A stretch of 64,000 nucleotides of DNA from Allacma fusca (taxonomy: Eukaryota; Arthropoda; Collembola; Symphypleona; Sminthuridae). Of the stretch, positions 11,998 to 22,646 are shown in pieces (within the stretch, counting starts at the first letter, position 1; each line of letters starts with the position of its first letter). The position numbers and the translations under genes are program-made. The stretch spans positions 8,370,001 through 8,434,000 of the forward strand of contig OX359246.1 in the NCBI GenBank assembly GCA_947179485.1. Direction: 5' to 3'. The notes under the pieces are model-generated. The model made no database searches, was not told the origin of the DNA, and saw nothing but the letters and a program-made list of their open reading frames with translations.

Positions 11998-14124
11998 TTA
12001 ACTGAGCAACCAACTGTTGGTTTGAACAGTTTTATAATATGCTCTCCACATCTTGTTCACCAAGAATTCAGAGGAAAAAATAAACAACGCAGTAGCAACC
12101 CCGGCACCGATGCCAACAAAAAAAACTTGCAAAACTTCCAACTTCAAACTTTTCTCTGGCCTGGTAGTTTGTCCGATCTTATTTCTACCCCAAATGAACC
12201 CCACAATATTTAATGACACAAGTTCCACATCTCTTATACTCATGTAGCACATTGAGCCATTTTTAATCTGAAAGTATTTTCTGATTTCATTAAGTTTTAT
12301 ATGAAACTCTTGATACTCAATCCACAGCTCCCATATCCCGGACTCGACAATCCAAAACAAATACTTGGTGTACAATGTAGCAAAGAAATTTCTCTGGATT
12401 AAAAATGGGACCCTTTGCAGGAACAAATCTAAACCATCCGACCTTAAAACAGTTATCTCTTTCTGACTAAGCTTCAGAATCAATGAATATAAAACAACTT
12501 CATGTTCGTCTCCCAAGAAAATATGGGTTTCAGGGATTTTAAATCCAGCCCTAAATTCCGGTCTGCATTGTTCCATTTGACAAAACACAACTTCAGCTAT
12601 TGTGTGCGGGCTGAATTTTAAGGTGTCCCGAAATTGAATAATGGGATTAGAAGACTCTAGCAGAGGTAGTGTTTCCCCCATCATTTGATCAATGGTAGTA
12701 TGCAAAAGCGATTGTCTTCCGATCTTCTGGGGAATATAGCAAAATGAGGTTGTCACGAGGAAAGCTGCAGTGTCCAAAATGTCTTGCAAACTCGTTGGAA
12801 TTAATGGCAGGCTCATTGACGTCATGACCGAGTATAAAGCACCTTTGTATGCGTTACTGATAATTAAGGCTGCATAAGCCCAAAATATTACGATTAAAGC
12901 AGCTTTGATGCCCAAAATAGCCAAACAATGTTTTCTTGGTAGCTGACCTTGGTCAAGTAAAAATGATAAAATAATATTGGACATGTAAATGCGGGGCTTC
13001 GAATTGCTCCTGAAAATGTACAAGATGGCAATTACTTTGCAAGCTGTCAAACCCACAAAGATCCAACACTTATAATCCATGGCGGCCCACAAAGCCGCAT
13101 GACTTAGTCTGGGCTGCAGAATCCAAATGAACGTAATTGGGTAGAAAATCTCGGCCGTTAGCACGTACTCGAAGTTAGCAGTAGCGGTGTAATTACCAAC
13201 CAAGTAGTTGGAGTTTTTGTTGGAGAACCATCCAGTAATTATAGTACTGGTTGCTTTTTCAAACGTTCTTAAATTTGTTGGATCTATGTTGTCAAAGTAA
13301 GTCGTAAAGTTCAGTTTTGAGCTGATAGCTTCATGTGCGCATGCGTACGCATAAATTTTGAACCGCTGGGTGGATAACGGACTGCAACTTACCCAGCTCT
13401 TGTAGTAATTCACGATTATAAGGGACTCCCTTAAATTTTGATTGACCTTGGAATACGTCTCGGTGATTGTGTGAAAATTTAGCTCTGGGAGGTCAACGAA
13501 ATATTTTGTCGAGTCTCTTTCCGAACTTAGACATGGGAAGCATAGCAGTTGGACCCGTTTATAATTTCGAACAAATATGAATTTGGCCGTAGTACCAATC
13601 AGGTGATAAGCGTTTGATGAAATTTCCCAATTTTGATGGTTATGGTCTGACGGAGCCCGGCTTGTGAAAATAACCACGTACTCCGGATTCTCCTGGAGGG
13701 TTTTCATATATTGTGGAATCAGTTGAAAGTTACTGTACCTTTCGGTTGGATTATGTTCCATGAAGTTACTAAGGTACATTTGGGTATTGCATGATAAATA
13801 TTTTGTGAAAACGATAGTTCCTGAGCGTTTGGTTTTGAAAGAGAGGTTTTCCAACCCTCGGCTTATTATCGGTGTCGCTGTTAATGAACCGTAACCGTAA
13901 GAGAGTTGCGTCAGTTCATCTGAGACTTTGTCTAATTTACTGAAATCAGATGTTACTGAATAAGTATGAAGTGAGAGGGCACAGTTTTGGAATTTTGTAA
14001 ATAGAAAGAGATTGTCCATACTCAAATTTGACAATTCGCTAAACACAATCTGTATGGTATAACCACAACTTGAGTTGTTCAAAATAAGAAAAATTTGTAT
14101 TATTTTTGCAGTAGTTAGGAACAT
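11998..14124 (-). CDS. ionotropic receptor (iGluR-like), complete
   Basis: Intronless 708-aa protein. An N-terminal hydrophobic stretch (residues 1-20) is a likely signal peptide. A long N-terminal/S1 region is followed by a first membrane helix (about 352-371, CWIFVGLTACKVIAILYIF), a pore-loop segment (about 380-392, SNIILSFLLDQG) and a second helix (about 401-425). That leads into SNAYKGALYSVMTS, the position of the iGluR gate motif (SYTANLAAF type), then the S2 lobe (about 440-660) and a third helix near the C-terminus (about 667-688). Length and order match insect divergent IRs; the classic gate and ligand-binding residues are not conserved, as usual in this class. Predicted chemosensory channel subunit. 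Its 5' end faces away from the GR/IR group at 1-9 kb. Confidence 0.8.
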   Translation of the reverse strand: MFLTTAKIIQIFLILNNSSCGYTIQIVFSELSNLSMDNLFLFTKFQNCALSLHTYSVTSDFSKLDKVSDELTQLSYGYGSLTATPIISRGLENLSFKTKRSGTIVFTKYLSCNTQMYLSNFMEHNPTERYSNFQLIPQYMKTLQENPEYVVIFTSRAPSDHNHQNWEISSNAYHLIGTTAKFIFVRNYKRVQLLCFPCLSSERDSTKYFVDLPELNFHTITETYSKVNQNLRESLIIVNYYKSWVSCSPLSTQRFKIYAYACAHEAISSKLNFTTYFDNIDPTNLRTFEKATSTIITGWFSNKNSNYLVGNYTATANFEYVLTAEIFYPITFIWILQPRLSHAALWAAMDYKCWIFVGLTACKVIAILYIFRSNSKPRIYMSNIILSFLLDQGQLPRKHCLAILGIKAALIVIFWAYAALIISNAYKGALYSVMTSMSLPLIPTSLQDILDTAAFLVTTSFCYIPQKIGRQSLLHTTIDQMMGETLPLLESSNPIIQFRDTLKFSPHTIAEVVFCQMEQCRPEFRAGFKIPETHIFLGDEHEVVLYSLILKLSQKEITVLRSDGLDLFLQRVPFLIQRNFFATLYTKYLFWIVESGIWELWIEYQEFHIKLNEIRKYFQIKNGSMCYMSIRDVELVSLNIVGFIWGRNKIGQTTRPEKSLKLEVLQVFFVGIGAGVATALFIFSSEFLVNKMWRAYYKTVQTNSWLLS

Positions 14125-15945
14125 GGTTTGAATTAAAATTCTCCTTTAAAATCTTTCATTGGGTTGTGTGTGATATGAAGGAACTATCGAAAAATCAAGA
14201 TAATGGATATAATGCTTCTTACAAAGAACTAAAATGCAAATGATTATGTTATGAGCTTATGGCAACAAATTCGGGTTGGATTTAATCAAGAAACAAGTGT
14301 AAAACAAGCGAAAAACTTGGTTTTCTCAATAGTGAGAGCCCACTTTTGTAACAGCAGCAGCAGTAAGGTTATTTGTCTCCTCTTCAAGCCAGCCTATAGA
14401 ATACTAAGTATTTACTGTGAACTCATGACTGTAAGCAAGATTCCAATTTACTTTCATCGTTTGCAAGAGTTGTGTACGAAGTTCAAGATTGAAATGCAAA
14501 ATTATTACGCACGGGGCTGCACGTATTGAAATATAACATACCACTGCATGTTCATTGTTCATTATGTGGTCTTAGGCTGGAAGCCAAAATTCGGCGCTTC
14601 GAAAGGTTTTATGCCCCCGTCCTTCCGGAATGGCAATGGAAGGTCCTCCGTAACTGTATGAAAAATATAATTTTATAGTTTTTCTACTAAAACTGTTGTC
14701 CTTTCCAAAGATTAAAATTCTCTGGTAGGAAAAAAGATAAAGAAATTTTAAGATAACTATTTACAAAACATATTCCCCTAAAAAGACAAACAATTTTGAA
14801 AGCCCCAGCTGAAGAAAATATGTCAACCAATTTCAAATTCTCTTTGTCCTGAAATTCTCCTTGAAATTTTCCTGCCTGAATTGTTTTGTCAGAAATTCTT
14901 ATTTTTTCCTGGTAAGAAAATGCTTGTACTTTAATTATATACCCCTCAAATTGTGGTTGCTGTTACTTTTGAAGGGATCGTATTATTTTTATGGAATTAC
15001 GCCACCGGCAGTAGGAATAATTTTATTTACAGTACAAGAATGCATAGTAACAGCAACTACGATATTTGTGAACATAAATGTCTAATGACCAGTCCCATTT
15101 GGTAGCGTTGACGTATGTACAAACGGACTTACAGACAAGGAAAATTATAATCAGGACGCTTCACAGCCTTGAAAACTAAACTGTAGTGATAGTAAAACAT
15201 TTTCATGCTTCTAAGTCGTGTGCCCGTCTTGAGTATTGCACAGGTTTCTAAGGGGCAGTTTTTTCACGTGCCTGTAGTAAATATTGGCTTGTGATGTACA
15301 GTAAGTATTTATTCAGTAAACATGTGATCTCGATGTGATCCGAAGTGTCGACTTCACAGTAACGATGTGACATATACAACTGGGGTGAAATTCAATATTT
15401 ATATCAGGAATGAAGATGACACCCTTATTATTATTCCAAGAAGGCAAAATTGCAGATATAAATTTTAAAGAGAATTAAATAAAGTTCTCAAGAAATCTAC
15501 ATGTACAGAAGCCTTTAAATTATAAATGCTCCGTCCAGAATATAACTACAGGAAAATCACCCAATTATCAATACAATGGAGCCCAAAATGCACCAGTTGT
15601 TTCATTTCATTTATTATTTTATTTAGTAAAAGGAACCAAGTAAAGAAGTACTGTTACAATAAGGCTGAACACTCACGTGTGTTCTGTAGACTTTGTTGAC
15701 TAAGTGCTTTACTTGCTTCCAAATATCCCTTAAACATTTGATAACATGTCGAAACACAGCTGCAACTAGACAATCCTTGACCAAAACTCCCTTTGTAGCA
15801 TAAAAAAATGTCACTAACAAAACAACAATTAGATGTTCCCATAGGCAGCAACCAATTGTATAGTACTCATTTTTCTTCAGTTCCATAAATCTTCGAATGC
15901 CGTTCAAACTTCGATACATTTCTGCATACCCACATATATAAGTCA
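14125..15945. other. intergenic, no gene recognised
   Basis: Contains a 119-codon minus-strand ORF (15982-15623) with a hydrophobic middle but no recognisable domain or ORF-specific support. Otherwise featureless AT-rich DNA. Confidence 0.4.
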
Positions 15946-15997
15946 GGTCTGGTCTGTTCCATATTTTATGGAACTGGTCCAAAGGTCAGACCAGACC
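15946..15997. repeat. two-step perfect palindrome (hairpin)
   Basis: Outer arms GGTCTGGTCTG / CAGACCAGACC (11 bp) enclose inner arms GTTCCATA / TATGGAAC (8 bp). Related CTGGTCTGGTCC sequence recurs at about 16197, suggesting a degenerate mobile element. Confidence 0.7.
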
Positions 15998-16385
15998 AAA
16001 GACCAAGGTCTGGACGGTGATCGAGACAACCATTAAGGTAATTCAGTAATCAAGCTTTATTCAGCGAAATTTTGATTTTATTTCAAAAATGACATCATAA
16101 ACATGTTCAATGAGACGTCTTTAATTCGTATATTTTTACTTACAATTAGCAAACTTCTAGGACTATTGTCTTTTGCATCTTTAATAAATTGCACCTGGTC
16201 TGGTCCAACGACCGGGCCAGACAAATAATGGCTTAGAAAATTATAAGTATGGGTATAGCTGACAATGAGTAGCGATGGTAGGTATATTTCCTCTCACCAA
16301 TTAATATTTTCCTCCCACCAGCTCAAGAATCATTTGGGAATTGGAGCAAAAATTCTTAGGCTGAAAAAAATTAGCAGGCTGGTTC

Positions 16386-16494
16386 ATATCGTCGGCTAAA
16401 TTCTAAAAAGTACCATTTTCATTTGCGAACTCATTTAAAAAGCATAGTTTGTGAAATGAAAATGGTACTTTTTAGAATTTAGCCAACGATGTAT
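16386..16494. mobile_element. 109-bp foldback element
   Basis: Nearly perfect inverted arms of about 40 bp (left: ATATCGTCGGCTAAATTC; right: its complement with small changes) around a loop of about 20 bp. The terminus resembles that of the foldback element at 9113. Confidence 0.75.
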
Positions 16495-17584
16495 TGGTTG
16501 ATAATTATGATGATCGGACTATGTCCAAGGAATTTTTTTTACTTACAAAAAACCTCGATCTTGGAAAGAAGTCTTTAATCGCGAGAGAGCAATCAACCAG
16601 AAAATCAAGCATTAAATTACATATTTTTGCATCTAAATGAAAATTCATTTTTAAATAAGAGATTTACATCCAATCTTCCAATATCCTGTTCAGAAGCTTC
16701 TCCGTTAAAAAACATCGAACGGAGGACGCTAAACCTTAACCAATGATGAAGAATACGGTAAGCATAAAATGCAGGCCGAAATCTTGTGAATGATCCGCCC
16801 TAAATGAGGCAATATAGGACTCCAGACGAAGGTCAAGCTTATTTTAGTTTGTAATACCTTCCTATGAGCTTCCCTAGTAGGATTTTTCCCTTCGCAACCC
16901 TTCCTACTCTTGATCCTCCTATAATTTCGGATAAAGCAGTGTCAGCTTCGATATACCATCGTCAGATGGTATAGATTCCCGACTCCATCAATTTAAATAA
17001 ATTCTCCAGGTATCCCTCCGCAAAGGAAGTCCGTTCAACTAAAGAGTTAATTACTCCTAATTTGATCATCAAGGAATAAGCCTTAACTTAGCCACGACGG
17101 CCCAGCTGATCACAACGACCGCCGATCGATTCCCTAAAGTCTTCAAGGACTTTACCTTTTAGAGCTGTCCTTAATTAATATTTACAGCTACTATGGATCG
17201 CTGCAGCTTTTAGCTTCAACACCCAAATGAAGTTGCGATAGTAAATGAATTCCCGTAAACTTGTAGTAACCTTTACGGAACTTCCAACGAGTATGAACGG
17301 ACCTGGGTATTTTTTTGTTTCGACTTACCGTCCTGTTAAATTAAGAATTCTCTTCAGCTCATTGTGCGTCCAGGATCCTGAATTTCTTTCATTTAGTTCA
17401 AAGACTACATTGTTCCGGCAGCTTTCGATTGAAACTCATGACTGCTTATTGCATATATTTCTGTTAATTTTCTATTCTTCAGATTTGAATTCTTTCATTG
17501 TCAGATTCAAATTTTTGGGACAATTCAATAAATTGTCTATCCCAGAATTGACACTTAAAACTAGCGTTTCTTATAGTGTTCTAG
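16495..17584. other. intergenic, no gene recognised
   Basis: A 124-codon open stretch begins at 17245 but has no recognisable domain and runs into repeat DNA; not called as a gene. Confidence 0.4.
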
Positions 17585-17800
17585 ACAAAAAAACCGTCCC
17601 GACCACCGTACCGTTCTGAACCAAAAGAAATCTTGCACATCAGAAACCGCTACCGTTCCGATACCCGAAATTTCGGTTCGGGGAATTATTATCCCGAAAC
17701 GGGAAAAAGCCATTTTTTCTGTCTCGGTATCGATACTATCCCCAAACCGAATGACCCGACATTGGTTTGTCCCGAACCGATTTTTTTCCTAATCAGTACC
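17585..17800. repeat. CCGAAACCG-type cryptic simple-sequence segment
   Basis: Dense degenerate CCGAAC/GGTTCGG motifs in both orientations, of the kind seen at the ends of the MITEs elsewhere in this window and related to 20555-21560. Element ends not resolved. Confidence 0.5.
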
Positions 17801-17980
17801 GATAACAGATTGAAATATTTTATCCACAATTTTAAGTATAAGTTCACACTCTGTATATTCATTGGTTTATACTCAAGTAACTACACATTACACATAAAGC
17901 AAAAAAACATTTCACACTTTCCACGCACTAGTCTAATCTACAATTCACAGGTGCTCTAAGGTGGCATGCATCTCTATACT

Positions 17981-18057
17981 ATAATTTGAAGATGATGAGA
18001 GAGGGGCATTTTTAAATCTTCGCTCTCATACGCGCGCTTTATAGGTTCGCGAGTACA
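17981..18057 (+). repeat. dispersed repeat, copy 1
   Basis: About 77 bp containing GCATTTTTAAATCTTC, then CGCGCTTTATAGGTTCGCG and AGTAC. Copies at 18511-18592, 18823-18930 (diverged) and, inverted and partial, 25252-25300. Confidence 0.7.
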
Positions 18058-18510
18058 GACTACCATAAAGGTTAAATGGCTTAATGATACACCAAAGCAT
18101 TATACAGTAGCAAAGGCGGTGATATTGTCACGGGCTACATTTGTAACAACTTAAACGGTGACTACTCATTTACATTACAGAGAAGACAGTTTCCTATTAG
18201 AGTATGCTTTGCGAAGTTTGCAAAGAGAGTTAATAAATGTCGGGGACATTTTTTAAATGACAACTTTTTTATAAAGTTAGCATTTCTTTTCACATGGACA
18301 ACACAGATTGCTTTTCAAAGGGTAAGTCTAAAGAAAATATCAAGGTTGTTGTAACTGATACTGCCAAACAAGGTGAAACAATGCTAAAAGGTGAAGGTAT
18401 ATAAGTAATTAAGTTTTTAATTTGACATTTTGTAATTTATTGGATTTTTAATTATTTCAAAAAAATGCAGTAAAAAAGGCCTTACTAAGGCAACTAACTG
18501 GCTTTCTTCA
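18058..18510. other. no gene recognised
   Basis: Spacer between copies 1 and 2 of the dispersed repeat; nothing supported. Confidence 0.4.
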
Positions 18511-18592
18511 TACTGGAATTTGACGATGAGAGTGCATTTTTAAATCTTCACTCTCTCTCTCTCTCATAAACGCGCTTTATTGGTTCGTGAGT
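18511..18592 (+). repeat. dispersed repeat, copy 2
   Basis: Matches copy 1 across TTTGACGATGAGAG, GCATTTTTAAATCTTC and CGCTTTATTGGTTCG; contains a short CT microsatellite. Confidence 0.7.
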
Positions 18593-18822
18593 AAAAATTG
18601 CATATTGTGTATTTAAAGAAGTTCTGTAATGTTAGATTATATATAATCATACGAAAATGTATTTCAGATGCAAATGTCATTATTTAAATAAATATTCGAT
18701 TTGATTTTTTTTTATTTCGATAATAGAATTTTAATGTTGGTGGATCAAGCCACTAGACTGCGTCGGTGTTGTTATTGGGAAATGGGGGTTAACCACTGGC
18801 GCAGGCGGTGGCTGGATCCGCT

Positions 18823-18930
18823 ATCTGATTTGACGATGATTAAAGTTAAATCTTCGATTTCTCCCCTTTAAGTTTAAAAACTTCTATCGGTTTACGATTG
18901 CGAGTACCAATTACCTTAAAGGCTAACTAC
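18823..18930 (+). repeat. dispersed repeat, copy 3 (diverged)
   Basis: Shares TTTGACGATGA, TTAAATCTTC and GCGAGTACC with the downstream ACCTTAAAGGCTAA of copy 1. Confidence 0.5.
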
Positions 18931-19144
18931 CCTTCTTATTTGCGGAATGTAATATTCATGTATTTACAAATGCCGTTTCGTATTTTCCATTGGCGAAACA
19001 GATGGATGTTTATGCATCTTATTATTCGCATTTTTTCTAGAATATTTATATATATCTACTGCAAATTCAGTTTTATCTGACTCATGTGATATGCAACTGA
19101 ACCAACAAACTATAAAGACTTTCGAAGCCAGCGATAGCTGGCTG

Positions 19145-19649
19145 TAGTGGTCGGACCAATTCAATTCAGAATTGGAAATTTTCGATTCGATTCGATTCGA
19201 TTCGATTCAATTCGATTCAGTAGTATTTCGATTCGATTTGCAGCAAAGCCAAATCGAATGATTCGATTTGGGTATTGAACTGAATCGAATCATATCTTGT
19301 GAATTGCAATTCAAACAATTCATCAAAACCGCTTCGGCTGCGCACGGGTACTTTTTTTCCCGCATATTCAAAGTCCAAATACTACGTATACCACAACGTT
19401 TGTTATTTTAGCGTAGTTTTTACTATACCCTTTATATATGTATACGACACTCCAGTAACATAAGGAAAATTTTGTATTTTCCCACTTGAATCGTTCGATT
19501 TACGATTCAATTCGATTCACTGGGTGAATTGAATCGAATTGAATTGCTTTGAGGCAAATTGAATCGAAAATCGGTTTTTCGATTCAATTCAAGCTTCAAA
19601 TTGAATCAAATTGAAAAATTCGAATCAAATTGAATCGATCCGACCACTA
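19145..19649. mobile_element. hAT MITE, family TAGTGGTCGGA
   Basis: 505-bp non-autonomous element. Terminal inverted repeats begin TAGTGGTCGGA, fitting the hAT consensus YARNG. It is flanked by a perfect 8-bp target duplication GCTGGCTG (19137-19144 and 19650-19657), the hAT signature. Inside each end lies a long subterminal array of degenerate ATTCGATTCA motifs in opposite orientations. No transposase. Confidence 0.92.
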
Positions 19650-19950
19650 GCTGGCTGTGCAGTGCTAGTAAATTATATAACGCTTAGTCGGTCGGTGGTG
19701 GTTTTTCTTAACGATATGTTAACGTTACGCACAGTAGGTGGTACTTTTGTACTCTTTTACGTAACGTAATATTTGATTATACCCGATTTTAACACGTAGG
19801 CATTCCTGGCATATTTAGTGAAAATATTTCAGAGCGAGGTTTACATTTTAAGAATACGTGGGAAAATCAAAGGACTGCAATTTCTACAAGACACGAGTGA
19901 TTTCATCGAATGCTCGAATCGCACTTCATAATTTGGAGCTTGTGACGAAA

Positions 19951-20151
19951 ATGGGAAATATTCCTTTCGATTACTGTTGTCCATCAATGAAATCCAAGTT
20001 ACAAGCGCGTACATGTCCTTTGTGCCACAAATACCTTCCTTCTAAGAAAGCAGTGGGTACCCACAAAAAATCAGTTCACAAGACTTCTTGCGAAGATATT
20101 GACGAAACCATTGAATTTATCGTCCGGGTCTACGCAATTGACGAGGAATAA
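19951..20151 (+). CDS. short C2H2 zinc-finger ORF, uncertain
   Basis: A 66-codon ORF from the ATG at 19951; the frame is open back to 19852. It contains one C2H2 finger, CPLCHKYLPSKKAVGTHKK followed by SVH: C-x2-C-x12-H-x4-H. An acceptor-like TTTCAG lies near 19831, so it may be a terminal exon. Single-finger ORFs like this also occur in transposon remnants, which abound around it. No neighbouring exon was recognised; function unknown. Confidence 0.35.
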   Translation: MGNIPFDYCCPSMKSKLQARTCPLCHKYLPSKKAVGTHKKSVHKTSCEDIDETIEFIVRVYAIDEE

Positions 20152-20554
20152 AACGTTGGATTAACACAATAAGGTTAAAGGGACTATTCCGATATAATTT
20201 TAGTACTAATTATTTAAGTTAGTTGTTATTTCGTTACGTATGATAGTGGGGGCAAGATGATAGCGTTACGTACGCGTTACTCGGAGTCAGAGGTGGTGAA
20301 AAACGTGGCAAATTAGCGTTATATAATTTATGCATGCCGCCTAAGCAACGTATTTTACACGCCCGAATCCTGAATTCATCTTAATTCAAATCCTAATTTA
20401 TGAGTGATGGAAAAAAATACCAGACAAGAGGAAGTAAAGAAGGGTTCACATGGAATAGTGCAAATCTGTGCTGAATGTAAAGCCCACATGGTAAGTAATT
20501 AAAACCATATACATTCTCTGGTTTCGCATTTTCTGCTACAAATTTTTTCCGCCA
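20152..20554. other. no gene recognised
   Basis: AT-rich spacer after the zinc-finger ORF; nothing supported. Confidence 0.4.
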
Positions 20555-21560
20555 GGTTATGTTACGTGTTCGGGACTATCGGCATGAACACTTCGGTTTC
20601 GGAAAATTTACATTGTCATACCTTTCCCGATCGGTACTACATTACCGGTTTCATTTTCGATACCGAAACCCAAAACGAATACGCTCCGATTTTATCGGAT
20701 CTGGGGCCTATTGCACCAATCCAACTTTTGCGTTTCGCACTTTGCACTTCCCGAGAAGTGCGAAGCGATCCACAAAAAAATCTCCTAACTTCGCATTCTC
20801 ATAGCATAATGCAAAGTGGGCGTATACTCTTCGCAGCGAGTCTGACTAAAGCAGTGATTCAATTGGACGTGTGTGAGCCATAATTGAGCTCATAAACAAT
20901 ATTCACACATCTCATATTTATTATACTCGTACTCCTTTCGTGTTTCTTGTCAAATTAACTTTAACTTGACGAAAATGACGAAAAATAAGGTCTAGTATTC
21001 ATGTATTGAAATTTTAGTTAAAATTAAATAATAAATCGCGTGAATTAAATGAACCTACGTGAGAAAGCGAGCCGTTAATGTTAGAATTTAAGGAAAACTC
21101 GACGATTTTTCGAAAATGGTCATCCTGACCATGATAAATGATACTTAAAATTATTTTGCAAAACTTAAATGCCTTAAATTTAAAAATAATTGTTTGTAAA
21201 GTAAAACCTTCCATAGAAGTAAATGGATGCAAAGCGTCTTAACTCTTTGCAATAAAATCAGCAAAGTGGGAGGATCATTTGCACTTGCATTTGCGAAAGA
21301 TTTTCTGGTGGAACAGAAAGTGTAAAGAAGTGGCTGCGAAGTTTTCGCTTCGCACTCCGCATAATCTCCGTGCGAAGCAAAGCGGCGGAACGGTTTCTTC
21401 GCGCTTTTAGTGCTGAGTGCAAAGTTAGATTGGTGGAATAGGCCTCTGATTCAGTTTTCCCGTTTACGGGAAGGTATTGCAAACGGAACATTTTCGTGGT
21501 ACTGGTAACGTCCTGTTCCGATACCGTCGGTATTCCCGAATCGATAAGGAACTCTACTTA
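20555..21560. repeat. palindrome-rich composite repeat region
   Basis: Both flanks carry TTCGGGA / TCCCGAA and TCGATACCG-type motifs in opposite orientation, like a TIR element whose outer ends I could not fix. A second TIR element (20705-21444) sits inside it. Confidence 0.5.
20705..21444. mobile_element. TIR element, ends GGCCTATT(G/C)CACCAATC
   Basis: About 740 bp. The left end GGCCTATTGCACCAATC is mirrored at the right, followed by further inverted similarity of GCACTTTGC / CGAAGC type. No ORF of note. A TSD was not established, so the superfamily is open. Confidence 0.65.
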
Positions 21561-21840
21561 AAACCACCAAGGAAGAACCAGCTAAGATCAGGAAATGTGT
21601 CTGTGAAGTTGAACGGGATCTGCTATAGTCGCTATGACAACTTGCTTGAGCTGGAAGATTTGTAGTAGTTGAAATCTTCACCGATAGTTGGAGTTAGAAA
21701 TGAGAGATCTTTTAGCTCATCGGACTTCTTCGGAGAATTTTCGTTCGGGCTGATGAAGTAAGTGTACATATGCGATTAATTTGCCAAGGCAGGCTCTGAA
21801 AGTTGGATAGAGCTCAGACTTTAGAATGTTTAGTATTTAC

Positions 21841-22638
21841 TAGGCATGAGCGGAACGATATAACGATACGATATATCGGTCCATATCGTACATTTTTAAG
21901 CAACGATATGTCCCGATATTTCTCGCAATTTTAAAGCGATATATCGGTTAATTTTAATATCGTGCATAGGAAGTTTAATTTTCAAAAATGCCACCCTGTG
22001 TCCCTCTTACTAGTTTTTTAAGTAAAGGAATCAATCTATCAAGGAATGTGAAACGTTACAAATGTCATTGAAAACGTCTGTGCAAAACGGGTAAAACTCG
22101 GGCATTTTAAAAATACTTGTCCGAATTCGAAGTTAGAACTGTAGTAATAAAAAAAACAAAATCCTTGTTTGTAGTAAACAAGCATTTTCAAACTTAGGTT
22201 GCTTGAGCTGGCCGATAGTGCTTGGACATATTCAATTCTGTGTCGGAAAATTGTGATTCAATTCAAGACGAAACTGAACCGATCGGTTCAGTTTGAATTG
22301 AACGGAATCATTTTACTTAAATTATTGAAGTTCAAACGATCCACCGTTTACAAGCTCTCCAGTTCCTAATATGAAAAAATCTAGGGCATGTCATAAGTGA
22401 AGTATTACATGTCTTACAGTTCAATCTTTCAAGGAATTTGATTTTACAGGCTGTTTTAGGGAGAATAAATTACAAATATTGAATATTCTGCAAAACTACA
22501 TTAAATCTGATAGAGTTTCATCATATATATTCATCCGATATTCATGAATATCGTTCATGGATATCGGTATCGTGATTTTTCTTGTTAACGATACCGATAT
22601 TAACGATATTTTAAAATTGAACGATACGTTCATGCCTA
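21841..22638. mobile_element. hAT MITE, family TAGGCATGAG
   Basis: 798 bp with TIRs TAGGCATGAGCGGAACGATA / TAGGCATGAACGTATCG and a perfect 8-bp target duplication GTATTTAC (21833-21840 and 22639-22646). The subterminal arrays are ACGATATCG motifs. It contains a nested remnant of the TAGTGGTCGGA family. Confidence 0.92.
22216..22380 (+). mobile_element. nested partial hAT MITE remnant
   Basis: Starts TAGTGCTTGGACA (family start TAGTGGTCGGACA) and shares GAAACTGAACCGAT and CGTTTACAAGCTCTCCAG with the element at 57446-57945. The right end is lost or diverged. Confidence 0.6.
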
Positions 22639-22646
22639 GTATTTAC

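Noticed and set aside
15623-15982. 119-codon minus-strand ORF with a hydrophobic centre
   Set aside because: No domain, no splice partner, and overlaps the palindrome at 15946; insufficient support.
17245-17619. 124-codon ORF
   Set aside because: No recognisable motif and it runs into cryptic simple-sequence repeat.
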